Positions 26,505-35,116 of a stretch of 64,000 nucleotides of DNA are shown here, in pieces. The position numbers were made by a program, and so were the translations under genes. This DNA is from Fibrobacterota bacterium (lineage in GTDB: Bacteria > Fibrobacterota > Chitinivibrionia > Chitinivibrionales > Chitinispirillaceae): positions 169,474 to 233,473 of the forward strand of contig JAEWVR010000029.1 of the NCBI GenBank assembly GCA_023459055.1, written 5' to 3'. Every line of letters starts with the position of its first letter. Position 1 is the stretch's first letter. Under the pieces are notes generated by a model, which did not search any database, was not told the origin of the DNA, and worked only from the letters and a program-made list of their open reading frames with translations.

Positions 26505-27620
26505 CTACAAGGCAATATATTCTATCGCACAAAGCTTTCTTTTCCCGCTTAATGGCAGCTTATCCAACGAATCTATCCGGCTTACTTTTCGCATCTTTAC
26601 AATTCGCGTTGCAGTAAGCGGCCCAATCCCCGGAACCTTCATTAGTTCGGTCTTTGACGCTCTGTTTATGCAGACAGGATAATACTCCGGATGACGCTGC
26701 GCCCACATCATCTTGGGATCAGTATCCATTGACAAGCTGCCATTACCGGTAAAACAGATATCATTTTCAGTAAACGAATATTGACGCAACAAAAAATCGA
26801 CCTGATACAGGCGATGTTCCCGCGTAAAAGTATGTTCAGGATTACCGAATGCATTCTCACCTGGAATACCCCTGTCACCAAGCCCTTTCTGATACGCTGA
26901 AAAATAGACCCTGTCAAACGACAGTTTTTTATATAACCCCGCTGTATACTTTACAATTTCAGCATCAGTTTCATCAGATGCTCCAACGATGAACTGCGTC
27001 GTTTTCCCGACCTTTTCAAACTGTGCACCCTTTGATGTCATCAAACTGATCCTTTGCATCGGCTTAATAATATCATTCAGATAGTTCTTTTTTGATGACA
27101 ACTTTTTAAAACGCAGCTCACCGGGCGTTTCGATATTTAATGATACCGTTGTAGCAAGACTTAACGCATCATCAATGGCGGCATCAGATGCACCGGGAAT
27201 AATTTTTAGATGAATATATCCTTTATAATTATGTTTCTTGCGCAAAATGCGGGCTGTATCATTAAGCAGCTGCATTGACATATCTGGATTTTTTATAACA
27301 CCGGAACTCAGAAATAATCCGATCAGGTTCATTTTCCGTTCGTAGTCAAGAAACAGCGATGCCATATCATCGGGACCGATAGTACATCGTGGTGTATCTG
27401 TCGCTTCACGATAGGGACAATATGCACAATCATTGATACAAACATTGGACATCAGTGTTTTAAGCATTATTGCACTGCCCCCGGACGGTATTGACACAGG
27501 ATACAACCAGGCACCATCACTGCCCCGTTTACGCCGGTCCTGACTGTTTGTTCCACAGGCACAGGCAAGATCATACTGTGATGCATCAGAGAGCAACTGC
27601 AATTTTTTGTGTGTATCCAT
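26505..27620 (-). CDS. Putative DNA modification/repair radical SAM protein
   Basis: 371 aa from ATG 27620, 10 bp after lexA; a TTG at 27629 is an alternative. Radical SAM cluster CINDCAYC (CxxxCxxC) follows the N-terminal Cys pair CACGTNSQDRRKRGSDG. GLFLSSGVIKNPD, GYIHLKIIPGAS and NIETPGELRFKKL, and a C-terminal helix-hairpin-helix (LMKVPGIGPLTATRIVKMRK), match the family named for its genomic linkage to a uracil-DNA-glycosylase-like partner (DUF4130). That partner is not in this window. Position behind lexA suggests SOS induction. Confidence 0.88.
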   Translation of the reverse strand: MDTHKKLQLLSDASQYDLACACGTNSQDRRKRGSDGAWLYPVSIPSGGSAIMLKTLMSNVCINDCAYCPYREATDTPRCTIGPDDMASLFLDYERKMNLIGLFLSSGVIKNPDMSMQLLNDTARILRKKHNYKGYIHLKIIPGASDAAIDDALSLATTVSLNIETPGELRFKKLSSKKNYLNDIIKPMQRISLMTSKGAQFEKVGKTTQFIVGASDETDAEIVKYTAGLYKKLSFDRVYFSAYQKGLGDRGIPGENAFGNPEHTFTREHRLYQVDFLLRQYSFTENDICFTGNGSLSMDTDPKMMWAQRHPEYYPVCINRASKTELMKVPGIGPLTATRIVKMRKVSRIDSLDKLPLSGKRKLCAIEYIAL

Positions 27621-27630
27621 AATTACCAAC

Positions 27631-28260
27631 TTAACATTTGCGAATCAATCCTACAAGCTTCCCGGCAATCTGTATTGAATTGACAGACTGCAACTCAATA
27701 TCTTCATATGCCGGATTTTCCGCATGAAGAAACAATCCTCCATCCCTCTTAATAAATCGCTTCAGCGTCGCGTCACCATCAATGACAACTACAACAATCT
27801 CGTTATGCTCGGCCGTATCCTTTTTCTTTACAACAACAATATCACCATTAAGAATACCCACCCCGATCATACTGTCACCACGGACACGCAGTGCAAAAAG
27901 ATCATCACCCCTGAATATCGATTTATCAAGTGTGATATACCCTTCAACATTTTCAATTGCTGTTATTGGAGCACCGGCAGCCACCGCACCGATAAGCGGC
28001 ACACCCATCGCATCAAGATCCGGCTCAAAATCATCCGCAGCCTGCTGTACAATCTCAATACCCCTCGCTTTACCCTGCAAGAGGCGGATAAACCCTTTCT
28101 GTTCTATCAGACGTAAATGCTGACGCACATTATTAGGACTTTTATACCCCAACGCATCCGCAATCTCCCGAACAGTAGGAGGAACCCCGGTTTCATCACG
28201 GGCTTTTCTTATGAATGACAATACACGATCCTGTTCGGACGTTAACTCAGCACCACCCAT
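27631..28260 (-). CDS. lexA: SOS repressor LexA
   Basis: 209 aa. The N-terminal winged helix contains TVREIADALGYKSPNNVRQH. The C-terminal S24 protease domain has the cleavage site Ala95-Gly96 in GAVAAGAP, nucleophile Ser130 in RGDSMIGVGI and Lys167 in DATLKRFI. RecA-stimulated self-cleavage derepresses the SOS regulon. It starts by a 1-nt overlap (TAATG) with the 78-aa gene and is followed after 10 bp by the radical SAM gene. An E. coli-like SOS box lies upstream of the 78-aa gene, implying autoregulation. Confidence 0.95.
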   Translation of the reverse strand: MGGAELTSEQDRVLSFIRKARDETGVPPTVREIADALGYKSPNNVRQHLRLIEQKGFIRLLQGKARGIEIVQQAADDFEPDLDAMGVPLIGAVAAGAPITAIENVEGYITLDKSIFRGDDLFALRVRGDSMIGVGILNGDIVVVKKKDTAEHNEIVVVVIDGDATLKRFIKRDGGLFLHAENPAYEDIELQSVNSIQIAGKLVGLIRKC

Positions 28261-28496
28261 TATGCCACCACCATATCATTCTTGAAAATTCTTCCGGCAA
28301 TTATCAACCTGCGGGCCCCATTCTCTGCGTGCACAAAGCCGCCTTTCATGGAAAAACCCTTCGATGCTGTAATTGACAAACGCTTATTATGTTCTCTAAC
28401 AATAACCGCTGCAACCGGACGACTTTTCCAATACCGTAATGGCTGAACTGATGGAAAAAACATTTGATTAACTTCTGATGAAACCAGGTTACTCAT
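28260..28496 (-). CDS. Unrecognised 78-aa protein, first gene of the lexA operon
   Basis: 78 aa with an excellent Shine-Dalgarno sequence (AGGAGGTAATCG-ATG). It is rich in basic and beta-prone residues (WKSRPVAAVIVREHNKRLSI, FVHAENGARRLIIAGRIFKN). I recognise no domain. It is not ImuA or SulA by any motif I can see, and it has no hydrophobic segment. It is directly under the SOS promoter and translationally coupled to lexA, so it should be DNA-damage inducible. It could bind nucleic acid or modulate LexA; both are guesses. Confidence 0.75.
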   Translation of the reverse strand: MSNLVSSEVNQMFFPSVQPLRYWKSRPVAAVIVREHNKRLSITASKGFSMKGGFVHAENGARRLIIAGRIFKNDMVVA

Positions 28497-28531
28497 ATCG
28501 ATTACCTCCTGCTGTTGTTGCTTGCATTTTA

Positions 28532-28560
28532 AATATACTGTTCATTTGAACAGTATGCAA
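28532..28560 (-). promoter_or_regulatory. LexA operator within a sigma70-type promoter
   Basis: Perfect 22-bp palindrome at 28535-28556 matching TACTGT-N8-ACAGTA, the E. coli-type SOS box. Reading the minus strand, -35 TTGCAT (28560-28555) and -10 TATATT (28537-28532) are 17 bp apart and the box fills the spacer. The start of the 78-aa gene is 36 nt downstream of the -10. Confidence 0.9.
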
Positions 28561-28923
28561 GTTTTTTTTTAAATTTTATGAAATTATTGTCTGAAGATAA
28601 CCGGGATGGATTTATATGAATCTTAAAATCAATAACATATAACAATTATTTTACAATAGATGTTCCAGGAAATGGCGATCACACTTTTGTAACGTTTTTT
28701 TGTTTTACAGTGTTTGGATCATCTGAACAGTATCTGATGCAAGGCGAATTTTTTATTGAGGCAGGTTGACAATTATGTAATAAACTGAAAGAAATGACCT
28801 GTCAGACTTGATAATTAACACGTTTTTAGAGGTCTCTTAATACGATTACCTGACAATCAAAACTGTTTTGTTTCCTGAACCTGTACCGATCGGGACATAA
28901 ACAGCTATCGAAGGCCGTGAATA
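28561..28923. other. Intergenic region with a lone LexA half-site
   Basis: 363 bp downstream of the calcium-loop protein gene and upstream of the SOS promoter. CTGAACAGTAT at 28723-28733 equals the right half of the SOS box, but the left half is not conserved. Otherwise I see nothing. Confidence 0.35.
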
Positions 28924-30036
28924 TCAGGCAACAAGATCGATCTCCTGTATAGTTCCCACATTGCCGCTGCTTTCCTGAAGCCATATGCCGCTTTCACGGA
29001 TCTTTCCTGATAATGCATTATTGTTGTAAAGCGAGTAGTTTGTGTTTGCACTGCCGGTATAAATTGCACCAACATCTTTTGACAAAAGAGAACTTATAAC
29101 ATCACTGCCATTCGCAGTTTTTTCCCATATTTTCATTCTTGTAAAGGCCGTATCATTTTCGTCAATCCATCCGTTTTTATCATCATCCAGTGATGCCAGT
29201 TCGGTAAAGCCATTGCCGCTTGACGGACCAAACAATTCCGAACCGTCATCAATAACGCCATTGCCGTTTTTATCATAGGCAAGCAGACCGCTGCCGACTG
29301 CAGGAGCGTTTATCAATTCATTAGTACCATCAGAATCAAGATCAAACTCGAATTTTAAATCTGTCAATTGTGTTCCGGCACCGCTGAAATTAATAACAAG
29401 AGGATCAATCAGTGCATCACCGTCTTTAATTGATGTCGTTACTTCTTTATAAGTCTCGCGACTCATTTCCAGTGCAGCACTGAACTGGATCTCCCTGCCA
29501 TCAGCAGTTGTAACATTACCCTGTGCTGAAAAGGAGAACCCCTCTTTTGTCTGATGTACTTCACGACGGAAATAATCAATCCCCCACCCCTCACGCTGCG
29601 GAGCGTTTTGCGCGGCTTGAGCATTTTGCTGAGCCTGTTGCGATATGTCAGCAGAATCACCTGATGCAATCTTGCGATGAAGTTCCCTTGAGTCAAACAC
29701 CTTTATTTTTTTTCCGGTAAACATCTCGATCATATCCTTGACGATCCGCATCCTGAGATCATCAACCTCACTGCCAAAAAGTTCATCAAGAGTAGCATCA
29801 CCTGATTTCTGCGCCGGTACTGCAGCTGCCTGAGCATTTTGCGCCTGTGCCTGCTTCGATAACTCAAGTATATCTTTTTTAATGATCAATTCGACATTTG
29901 CTTTTCCGGCTTCACTGCGGTTCTCAATTGTACTATCAGATCGTTTATCCCATTTGTGAAGACGTTCGTAGACTGATGAATAACGAAGATCAATTTGTTC
30001 CGATGCCAGTTCGATGTTCGATGATGCAATACGCAT
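28924..30036 (-). CDS. Protein with EF-hand-like calcium loops
   Basis: 370 aa from ATG 30036 (MRIASSNIELASEQ) with GGAGGGCACACT just upstream; the frame extends upstream only into a repeat. There is no signal peptide. The N-half has Gln/Ala-rich linkers (KQAQAQNAQAAAVPAQKSGD). The C-half has DxDxDG-type loops: FDLDSDGTNELI, YDKNGNGVIDDGSELFG, LDDDKNGWIDEND. Similar proteins with an ALDLDGDG-type core are widespread in Gram-negatives and uncharacterised. Likely a Ca2+-binding protein; function unknown. Confidence 0.75.
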   Translation of the reverse strand: MRIASSNIELASEQIDLRYSSVYERLHKWDKRSDSTIENRSEAGKANVELIIKKDILELSKQAQAQNAQAAAVPAQKSGDATLDELFGSEVDDLRMRIVKDMIEMFTGKKIKVFDSRELHRKIASGDSADISQQAQQNAQAAQNAPQREGWGIDYFRREVHQTKEGFSFSAQGNVTTADGREIQFSAALEMSRETYKEVTTSIKDGDALIDPLVINFSGAGTQLTDLKFEFDLDSDGTNELINAPAVGSGLLAYDKNGNGVIDDGSELFGPSSGNGFTELASLDDDKNGWIDENDTAFTRMKIWEKTANGSDVISSLLSKDVGAIYTGSANTNYSLYNNNALSGKIRESGIWLQESSGNVGTIQEIDLVA

Positions 30037-30058
30037 AGTGTGCCCTCCGTGGTGAATC

Positions 30059-30190
30059 CTCGGCCTCACCCCCCGGCCCCCTCTCCACAAGTGTAGAGGG
30101 GGAGCAAAACAATTTGCAGTTCATTCCATGAACTTTTTCTTATCTCCCCCTCTACCACGTGTGGAGAGGGGGCTGGGGGGTGAGGCCGAG
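30059..30190. repeat. GC-rich inverted-repeat element, copy 4
   Basis: 132 bp with ~30-bp arms: CTCGGCCTCACCCCCCGGCC and GGCTGGGGGGTGAGGCCGAG at the ends, and an inner AGTTCATTCCATGAACT palindrome. It lies directly upstream of the calcium-loop gene, where it may affect that gene's promoter. Confidence 0.85.
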
Positions 30191-30520
30191 GCTGCATTTT
30201 TTTACAATCCCTCTACAATGACTATCGGCAAATCATAAAATATTCTGAAGCACATTTTACATAAAGTTCTTATAAATATCGCCACATAACTTGACTTTCA
30301 TAGTGAAAAGATTTATGTTGTAGTGGAAATTTTAGTAAACGTATACATGTTTCAAGGACACGCTCTCCATCTCAGTCTCTTTAAAATCAGACTGTTACAC
30401 CAGACAATCAATACAAATTTGATATGTTCGATACTGAAGCGTGGCTTCATTTTTTTAATCTGAACCCGATTTTTCTATTCATTATATAAAATTTTGGGGT
30501 TTGGAGGAATCAGGATCTTT
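30191..30520. other. Divergent intergenic region
   Basis: About 330 bp between the repeat and the DEAD helicase. AT-rich, with no recognisable gene. It must contain the promoter of the helicase unit. Confidence 0.35.
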
Positions 30521-31753
30521 ATGAGTTTTAGTGAACTGGGTCTTGCAGAACCAATTCTGCAGGGAGTGTACGCAGCCGGGTATTGTAATCCTACAGAGAT
30601 ACAACAGAAGGCGATACCGCTTGCACTCGAAGGCCGGGACATTATCGGTTGTGCCCCTACCGGTACCGGAAAAACTGCTGCTTTTGTCTTACCAATTCTG
30701 AGTATGCTGCTCGAAACTGCAAACAAACCACTTAAAAGTGCGCATCCAAGAGTACTCGTTCTTACACCGACCCGTGAGCTTGCCCTTCAAATTGAGGAAG
30801 CAGTCAGAGAGTACGGTACCTATACCGATTTTCAGTGTGCATCGGTATATGGAGGTGTAAGTATTAATAATCAGATCAGGGCGCTCAAGGATGGCGTTGA
30901 CATTGTGATTGCAACACCGGGACGACTGCTTGACCTTATGGAACGTCACTGTATTAGTTTGTCAATGGTTGAATACTTGATTCTTGATGAAGCGGATAGA
31001 ATGTATGATATGGGATTTATTCGTGATGTACGCAAAATCGCTGCACGGGTTCCACATGATCGTCAGACGCTTCTGTTTAGTGCTACGATGTCAAGAGAGA
31101 TCCGTGCACTTATTGCCGAATTGCAGCGCTCGCCATCATATATTGAGATCGGTGCACCTTTTTCACCAGCCGAGCTTGTAGAACAACATTTTGTCAATGC
31201 TCCGAATCATGTAAAACTTGATCTGCTTGTACATATTCTGCTGACAAGAAATGTCGATTCGATGATTGTTTTCTCAAAAACCAAGCATGGTGCAGACAGA
31301 ATTGACCGCAGACTCAACAGAGAGGGAATTACCTCTGAGGCACTTCACGCAGACCGTACACAATCGCAGCGTCAGATGGCACTTGAAGGATTCAAACGCA
31401 AGGATTTTCAGGTGCTTGTTGCAACTGATGTTGCGGCTCGTGGTATTGACATTGACAAAGTGGGTTGCGTAGTAAATTTTGATACCCCGGCATTTGCTGA
31501 AGACTATATCCACCGTATCGGACGAACCGGGCGTGCGGAATGCAAAGGAATGGCACTTACGTTTGTCGATGAAAGCGAGCTGCCCAATCTCAAGAAAATT
31601 GAGTTTCTTACAAATAAGAAGTTTACTGTAAAAGATTTTCCCGGATTCAAGATGCCTCCAAAACCAGGCCTTGTTCAGGATGGAAACAGTATTCCATCAG
31701 CTGCAGCGGCGGCCCCACGGAGACGTCAGTACTACAGAAAGCCGGTATTCTAA
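30521..31753 (+). CDS. DEAD-box RNA helicase (RhlE type)
   Basis: 410 aa from ATG 30521 (MSFSELGL), with GGAGG upstream. Q motif (GYCNPTEIQQKAIP), Walker A APTGTGKT, PTRELALQ, TPGRLLD, DEAD in LILDEADRMYDMGF, SAT, ARGIDI and HRIGRTGR are all intact. The C-terminal tail is short and basic (APRRRQYYRKPVF). It remodels RNA with ATP, for example in ribosome assembly or cold adaptation. The SUI1 gene follows 2 bp later, so they are co-transcribed. Confidence 0.93.
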   Translation: MSFSELGLAEPILQGVYAAGYCNPTEIQQKAIPLALEGRDIIGCAPTGTGKTAAFVLPILSMLLETANKPLKSAHPRVLVLTPTRELALQIEEAVREYGTYTDFQCASVYGGVSINNQIRALKDGVDIVIATPGRLLDLMERHCISLSMVEYLILDEADRMYDMGFIRDVRKIAARVPHDRQTLLFSATMSREIRALIAELQRSPSYIEIGAPFSPAELVEQHFVNAPNHVKLDLLVHILLTRNVDSMIVFSKTKHGADRIDRRLNREGITSEALHADRTQSQRQMALEGFKRKDFQVLVATDVAARGIDIDKVGCVVNFDTPAFAEDYIHRIGRTGRAECKGMALTFVDESELPNLKKIEFLTNKKFTVKDFPGFKMPPKPGLVQDGNSIPSAAAAAPRRRQYYRKPVF

Positions 31754-31755
31754 GG

Positions 31756-32112
31756 ATGAGTGATACGGAACTTGTTTATTCAACCGATCAGTCTGTCAAT
31801 AAACACTGTCCAACGTGTAAGAAACTTGTAGCAGAGTGTCAGTGCAAAAAAACAGCCGCTATTAACAGAAGTACAATCAGGGCTGTTTTACGTATTGAAA
31901 AAGCACATCGCGGCGGAAAGGATGTCACGGTGATCGATAAATTACCCGCAGATACATCCTTTCTTTCGGATCTTGCGCAGATACTCAAGAAAAAATGTGG
32001 TTGCGGAGGAACGTTCAAGGTTGTTGACAATACTGGAATTGTCGAAATTCAGGGTGATAAACGGGATGCAGTACGAGCTGAACTTAACAAACAGGGCATA
32101 GGATGCAGATAA
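31756..32112 (+). CDS. SUI1/eIF1-like translation factor (YciH family)
   Basis: 118 aa. An N-terminal zinc-knuckle-like CPTCKKLVAECQCKK precedes the SUI1 domain (LRIEKAHRGGKDVTVIDKLP, LAQILKKKCGCGGTFK, IVEIQGDKRDAVRAEL). Bacterial YciH-type proteins are thought to influence start-site fidelity or stress translation. It overlaps the next gene by 10 nt. Confidence 0.92.
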   Translation: MSDTELVYSTDQSVNKHCPTCKKLVAECQCKKTAAINRSTIRAVLRIEKAHRGGKDVTVIDKLPADTSFLSDLAQILKKKCGCGGTFKVVDNTGIVEIQGDKRDAVRAELNKQGIGCR

Positions 32113-32555
32113 TTGTTGATGCCGACGCGTGCCCTAAAATTATCAAGGAAATTCTATTCAGGGCTGCAGAAAAAAACAATATTCCAACAACGGTAGTCGC
32201 TAATACCCATATTCGCACACCTCAATCGACGCTGTTTAAATCCCTGAAAGTAGCAGCGACTTTTAATGAAGCAGACGATAAAATTGCAGAGATCATTCAT
32301 GAAGGTGATCTTGTTATTACTGCCGATATCCCGCTTGCCGACAGAGCGATTAAAAAAGGTGCTCTCGCACTTGATCCCCGCGGGGAACTGTATTCAGAAG
32401 AAAATATTGGTACCCGGCTCGCAGTTCGCAACCTCATGACCGAGCTTCGGGAAAGCGGCCTTCAGACCGGCGGTCCCCCTCCTATCGGCAATCGTGAAAA
32501 ACAGCGATTCGCGCAAAATCTTCAGGCAATTATTCAAAAATATCATCGGAGTTAA
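32103..32555 (+). CDS. YaiI/YqxD-family (DUF188) protein
   Basis: 150 aa. MQIIVDADACPKIIKEILFR, VVANTHIRTP, GDLVITADIPLADRAIKKGA, GTRLAVRNLMTELR and TGGPPPIGNREKQRFA are strongly conserved DUF188 motifs with a PIN-like acidic pocket (DADACP, TADIPLAD). A nuclease-like fold is likely; activity is not established. The stop codon lies inside the first unit of a TTAAGG array. Confidence 0.9.
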   Translation: MQIIVDADACPKIIKEILFRAAEKNNIPTTVVANTHIRTPQSTLFKSLKVAATFNEADDKIAEIIHEGDLVITADIPLADRAIKKGALALDPRGELYSEENIGTRLAVRNLMTELRESGLQTGGPPPIGNREKQRFAQNLQAIIQKYHRS

Positions 32556-32604
32556 GGTTAAGGTTAAGGTTAAGGCTAAGGTTAAGGCTAAGGTTAAGGC
32601 TAAG
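32552..32604 (+). repeat. Hexanucleotide array (T/C)TAAGG, about 9 units
   Basis: Four TTAAGG units followed by alternating CTAAGG and TTAAGG. It begins at the yaiI-family stop codon. Confidence 0.9.
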
Positions 32605-32631
32605 AGCCGGATTGCATTTATTGATGCCTCC

Positions 32632-32667
32632 TCAATCTCAATCTCAATCTCAACCTCAATTTCAATT
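32632..32667 (+). repeat. Hexanucleotide array TCAAT(C/T), 6 units
   Basis: TCAATC x3, TCAACC, TCAATT x2, 27 bp after the TTAAGG array and upstream of ychF. Confidence 0.85.
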
Positions 32668-32760
32668 TCTCTTCCCCATCCTTTTTTTTCATACTTCATC
32701 AACGAATTATGTATTTTCTAACGTTACAAATCAGTATTAACACAAGCAAAAGAGATCTTC

Positions 32761-33855
32761 ATGAGTTTAGCTGTTGGAATTATCGGACTACCCAATGTTG
32801 GAAAATCAACAATTTTTAATGCACTCTCAAATGGTAAAGCTGCTGCGGAAAATTATCCATTCTGCACGATTGATCCCAATCATGGTATCGTTGCAGTACC
32901 TGATAACCGTTTAAATCGTATTACCGCCCTTATTCCAACGAAAAAAATCGTTCCTGCGTTTATGGAACTTGTCGACATCGCGGGCCTTGTCAAAGGCGCA
33001 TCAAAAGGTGACGGGCTTGGTAATCAGTTTCTTGGTCATATTAAAGATGTCAATGCCGTGGTGCATGTTGTGCGCTGTTTTGAAAATGATGATATCGTTC
33101 ATGTTGAGGGGAGCATAGACCCGCAGAGAGATATCTCGATTATTGATACAGAACTTATGCTTACTGATTTAAGTACTGTGGAACGCGGAATATCCCGCAC
33201 CGAAAAAGCAGCTAAATCAGGTGACAAAGAAGCTGCTGCTAAACTTGCCGTATTTAAAAAAGTCGCCGATACACTGGGCCAGGGAATACCTGTTCGTAAA
33301 GCTCTTACCGATCCGGCAGAATTAAAACTGATCACAGAACTTCATCTGTTAACATCCAAGCCGGTTCTTTATGTTGCAAACGTTGATGATAATTCGGTAC
33401 TTGATGACAACGATGCCGTTAAAAAAGTTCGTGCGATTGCAGCCGCTGAAAATGCCGGTTGTGTAAAGCTCTGCGGTAAACTTGAGTCTGAACTCGCAGA
33501 CCTGGGTGATGACGACAAAGCGGAATTTCTTAAAGATCTTGGTCTTGACGAACCAGGACTTGCAGTTTTGACACGGGAAGCATATAAGCTCCTCGGTCTT
33601 GAAACATACTTTACAGCAGGTGAAACAGAAAACCGTGCATGGACTATCCATAAAGGGTTCAAGGCGCCTGAAGCTGCCGGAGTTATCCATACCGATTTTG
33701 AAAAAGGTTTCATTAAGGCCGATGTTTACTCACTTGAAGATCTTGAAACCTATAAATCAGAAGTTGCACTTCGTGCAGCAGGAAAGATCCGTTCCGAAGG
33801 ACGCGATTATATTGTCCAGGACGGGGATATTATGTTTTTTAAGTTTAATGTTTGA
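32761..33855 (+). CDS. ychF: Ribosome-binding ATPase YchF
   Basis: 364 aa. OBG-family G domain: GLPNVGKSTIFNALSNGKAA, NYPFCTIDPN, VDIAGLVKGASKGDGLGNQF. The G4 site is YVANVDD rather than NKxD, which gives this family its ATP preference. The C-terminal TGS domain is YFTAGETENRAWTIHKG to YIVQDGDIMFFKFNV. It is a universally conserved translation-associated ATPase. Complete. Confidence 0.96.
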   Translation: MSLAVGIIGLPNVGKSTIFNALSNGKAAAENYPFCTIDPNHGIVAVPDNRLNRITALIPTKKIVPAFMELVDIAGLVKGASKGDGLGNQFLGHIKDVNAVVHVVRCFENDDIVHVEGSIDPQRDISIIDTELMLTDLSTVERGISRTEKAAKSGDKEAAAKLAVFKKVADTLGQGIPVRKALTDPAELKLITELHLLTSKPVLYVANVDDNSVLDDNDAVKKVRAIAAAENAGCVKLCGKLESELADLGDDDKAEFLKDLGLDEPGLAVLTREAYKLLGLETYFTAGETENRAWTIHKGFKAPEAAGVIHTDFEKGFIKADVYSLEDLETYKSEVALRAAGKIRSEGRDYIVQDGDIMFFKFNV

Positions 33856-33873
33856 TTTTGGGGGATAGGGATG

Positions 33874-33982
33874 GTAGTAGCAAGTAGCAAGTTGAATGTA
33901 GCAAGTTGAATGTAGCATGTTGAATGTAGAATGTTGAATGTAGAATGTTGAATGTAGAATGTAGAATGTAGAATGTAGAGAC
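33874..33982 (+). repeat. Degenerate tandem repeat GTAGCAAGTTGAAT / GTAGAATGTTGAAT
   Basis: About 100 bp of 7- and 14-bp units (GTAGAAT, GTTGAAT, GTAGCAA) between ychF and the rsmH-like gene. Related to the array at 12464-12506. Confidence 0.85.
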
Positions 33983-34054
33983 GTATTGCATACGTCTTTT
34001 TATTGTGCAGCGATTTAGAGAAATCAATCCACATTATCTTTGAATATCGATATC

Positions 34055-35104
34055 ATGCCTGAATCAACACCACAGAATCCTGAACACAAACGCAGAGTAC
34101 GATACAAGGGTACGCATCCGCGACGCTTTGAGGAGAAGTATAAGGAGCTTCATGTTGACAAATATGCAGATGATGTTCAGAAGGTTATTTCACGCGGGCA
34201 GACACCAGCAGGGACACATCGTCCGATTTGTGTAAAGGAAATACTTTCTGTACTTGATCTCAAACCGGGAATGATCGGTGTTGATGCAACACTTGGATAT
34301 GGTGGACATACGCAGGAGATACTTCAGAAGATACTCCCTGATGGTAAAGTATACGGCCTTGATGTTGATCCGGTGGAACTGCCGAAAACTGAAACACGGC
34401 TGCGAAATTTAGGTTTCACAGAAGATAATTTTATCGCCCGGAGGATGAATTTTGCAGGACTTCCCCAATTGATTAACGAGAGCCATTGTCTGTTTGATTT
34501 TTTCCTCGCAGATCTTGGTGTTTCGTCAATGCAGATTGACACTCCTGATCGCGGCTTCTCCTTTAAACTTGATGGGCCGCTTGATTTACGGTTAAACCCC
34601 CAGCGCGGTTCCCCTGTTTCTGCAATACTCAAAACACTTAACAGTGATGAGCTGGCATCGATATTTCACGATAATGCCGATGAACCCTACTGCCATGTTA
34701 TTGCTGATGCAATCTGTAAATACCATGGCCCTGTGACCACAACAAAACAACTGGCATCAATTATTCATGGTGCATTGACACAAAGAAGAAATGTCAATCC
34801 TGACGATATAAAAAAATCCCAGCAGCGTGTTTTTCAAGCCCTTCGCATTTATATTAATAATGAATATGGCGTTCTGGACCAATTGCTCACGCTGTTACCG
34901 TCATGCCTTAATCCGGGGGCACGGGTTGCATTTTTAACATTTCACAGCGGTGAAGACCGGCGGGTTAAAAAATCTTTTCAGGATGGTTTACGTAATGGCA
35001 TTTATTCTGAAATAGCACCAACACCAATTCGTCCGACAAATGAGGAAAAACGGTCAAACCCACGTTCATCATGCGCGAAACTCCGATGGGCAATTAAACA
35101 ATAA
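34055..35104 (+). CDS. RsmH-family rRNA (cytosine-N4) methyltransferase, long form
   Basis: 349 aa from ATG 34055. Motifs: THRPICVKEILSVLDLKPGM, GVDATLGYGGHTQEIL (SAM motif I), GLDVDPVEL, LADLGVSSMQIDTPDRGFSF, DGPLDLRLNP, RVAFLTFHSGEDR. An N-terminal ~60-residue extension (RVRYKGTHPRRFEEKYKELH ...) is absent from the dcw-cluster RsmH and typical of a longer paralogous form. N4 methylation of C1402 of 16S rRNA is the known reaction for RsmH; whether the long form has the same target is unclear. The gene is not next to mraZ or ftsL here. Confidence 0.88.
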   Translation: MPESTPQNPEHKRRVRYKGTHPRRFEEKYKELHVDKYADDVQKVISRGQTPAGTHRPICVKEILSVLDLKPGMIGVDATLGYGGHTQEILQKILPDGKVYGLDVDPVELPKTETRLRNLGFTEDNFIARRMNFAGLPQLINESHCLFDFFLADLGVSSMQIDTPDRGFSFKLDGPLDLRLNPQRGSPVSAILKTLNSDELASIFHDNADEPYCHVIADAICKYHGPVTTTKQLASIIHGALTQRRNVNPDDIKKSQQRVFQALRIYINNEYGVLDQLLTLLPSCLNPGARVAFLTFHSGEDRRVKKSFQDGLRNGIYSEIAPTPIRPTNEEKRSNPRSSCAKLRWAIKQ

Positions 35105-35116
35105 CAGAGAGTAATA

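Noticed and set aside
17796..28496. Integron cassette array (many small same-strand accessory genes)
   Set aside because: No attC-like sites with the expected core sequences between genes and no integrase; several genes are translationally coupled.
28852..28923. In-frame continuation after the TGA of the calcium-loop protein (YSRPSIAVYVPIGTGSGN ...)
   Set aside because: Could suggest readthrough, but 23 open codons are expected by chance about one time in three and no readthrough signal is visible.
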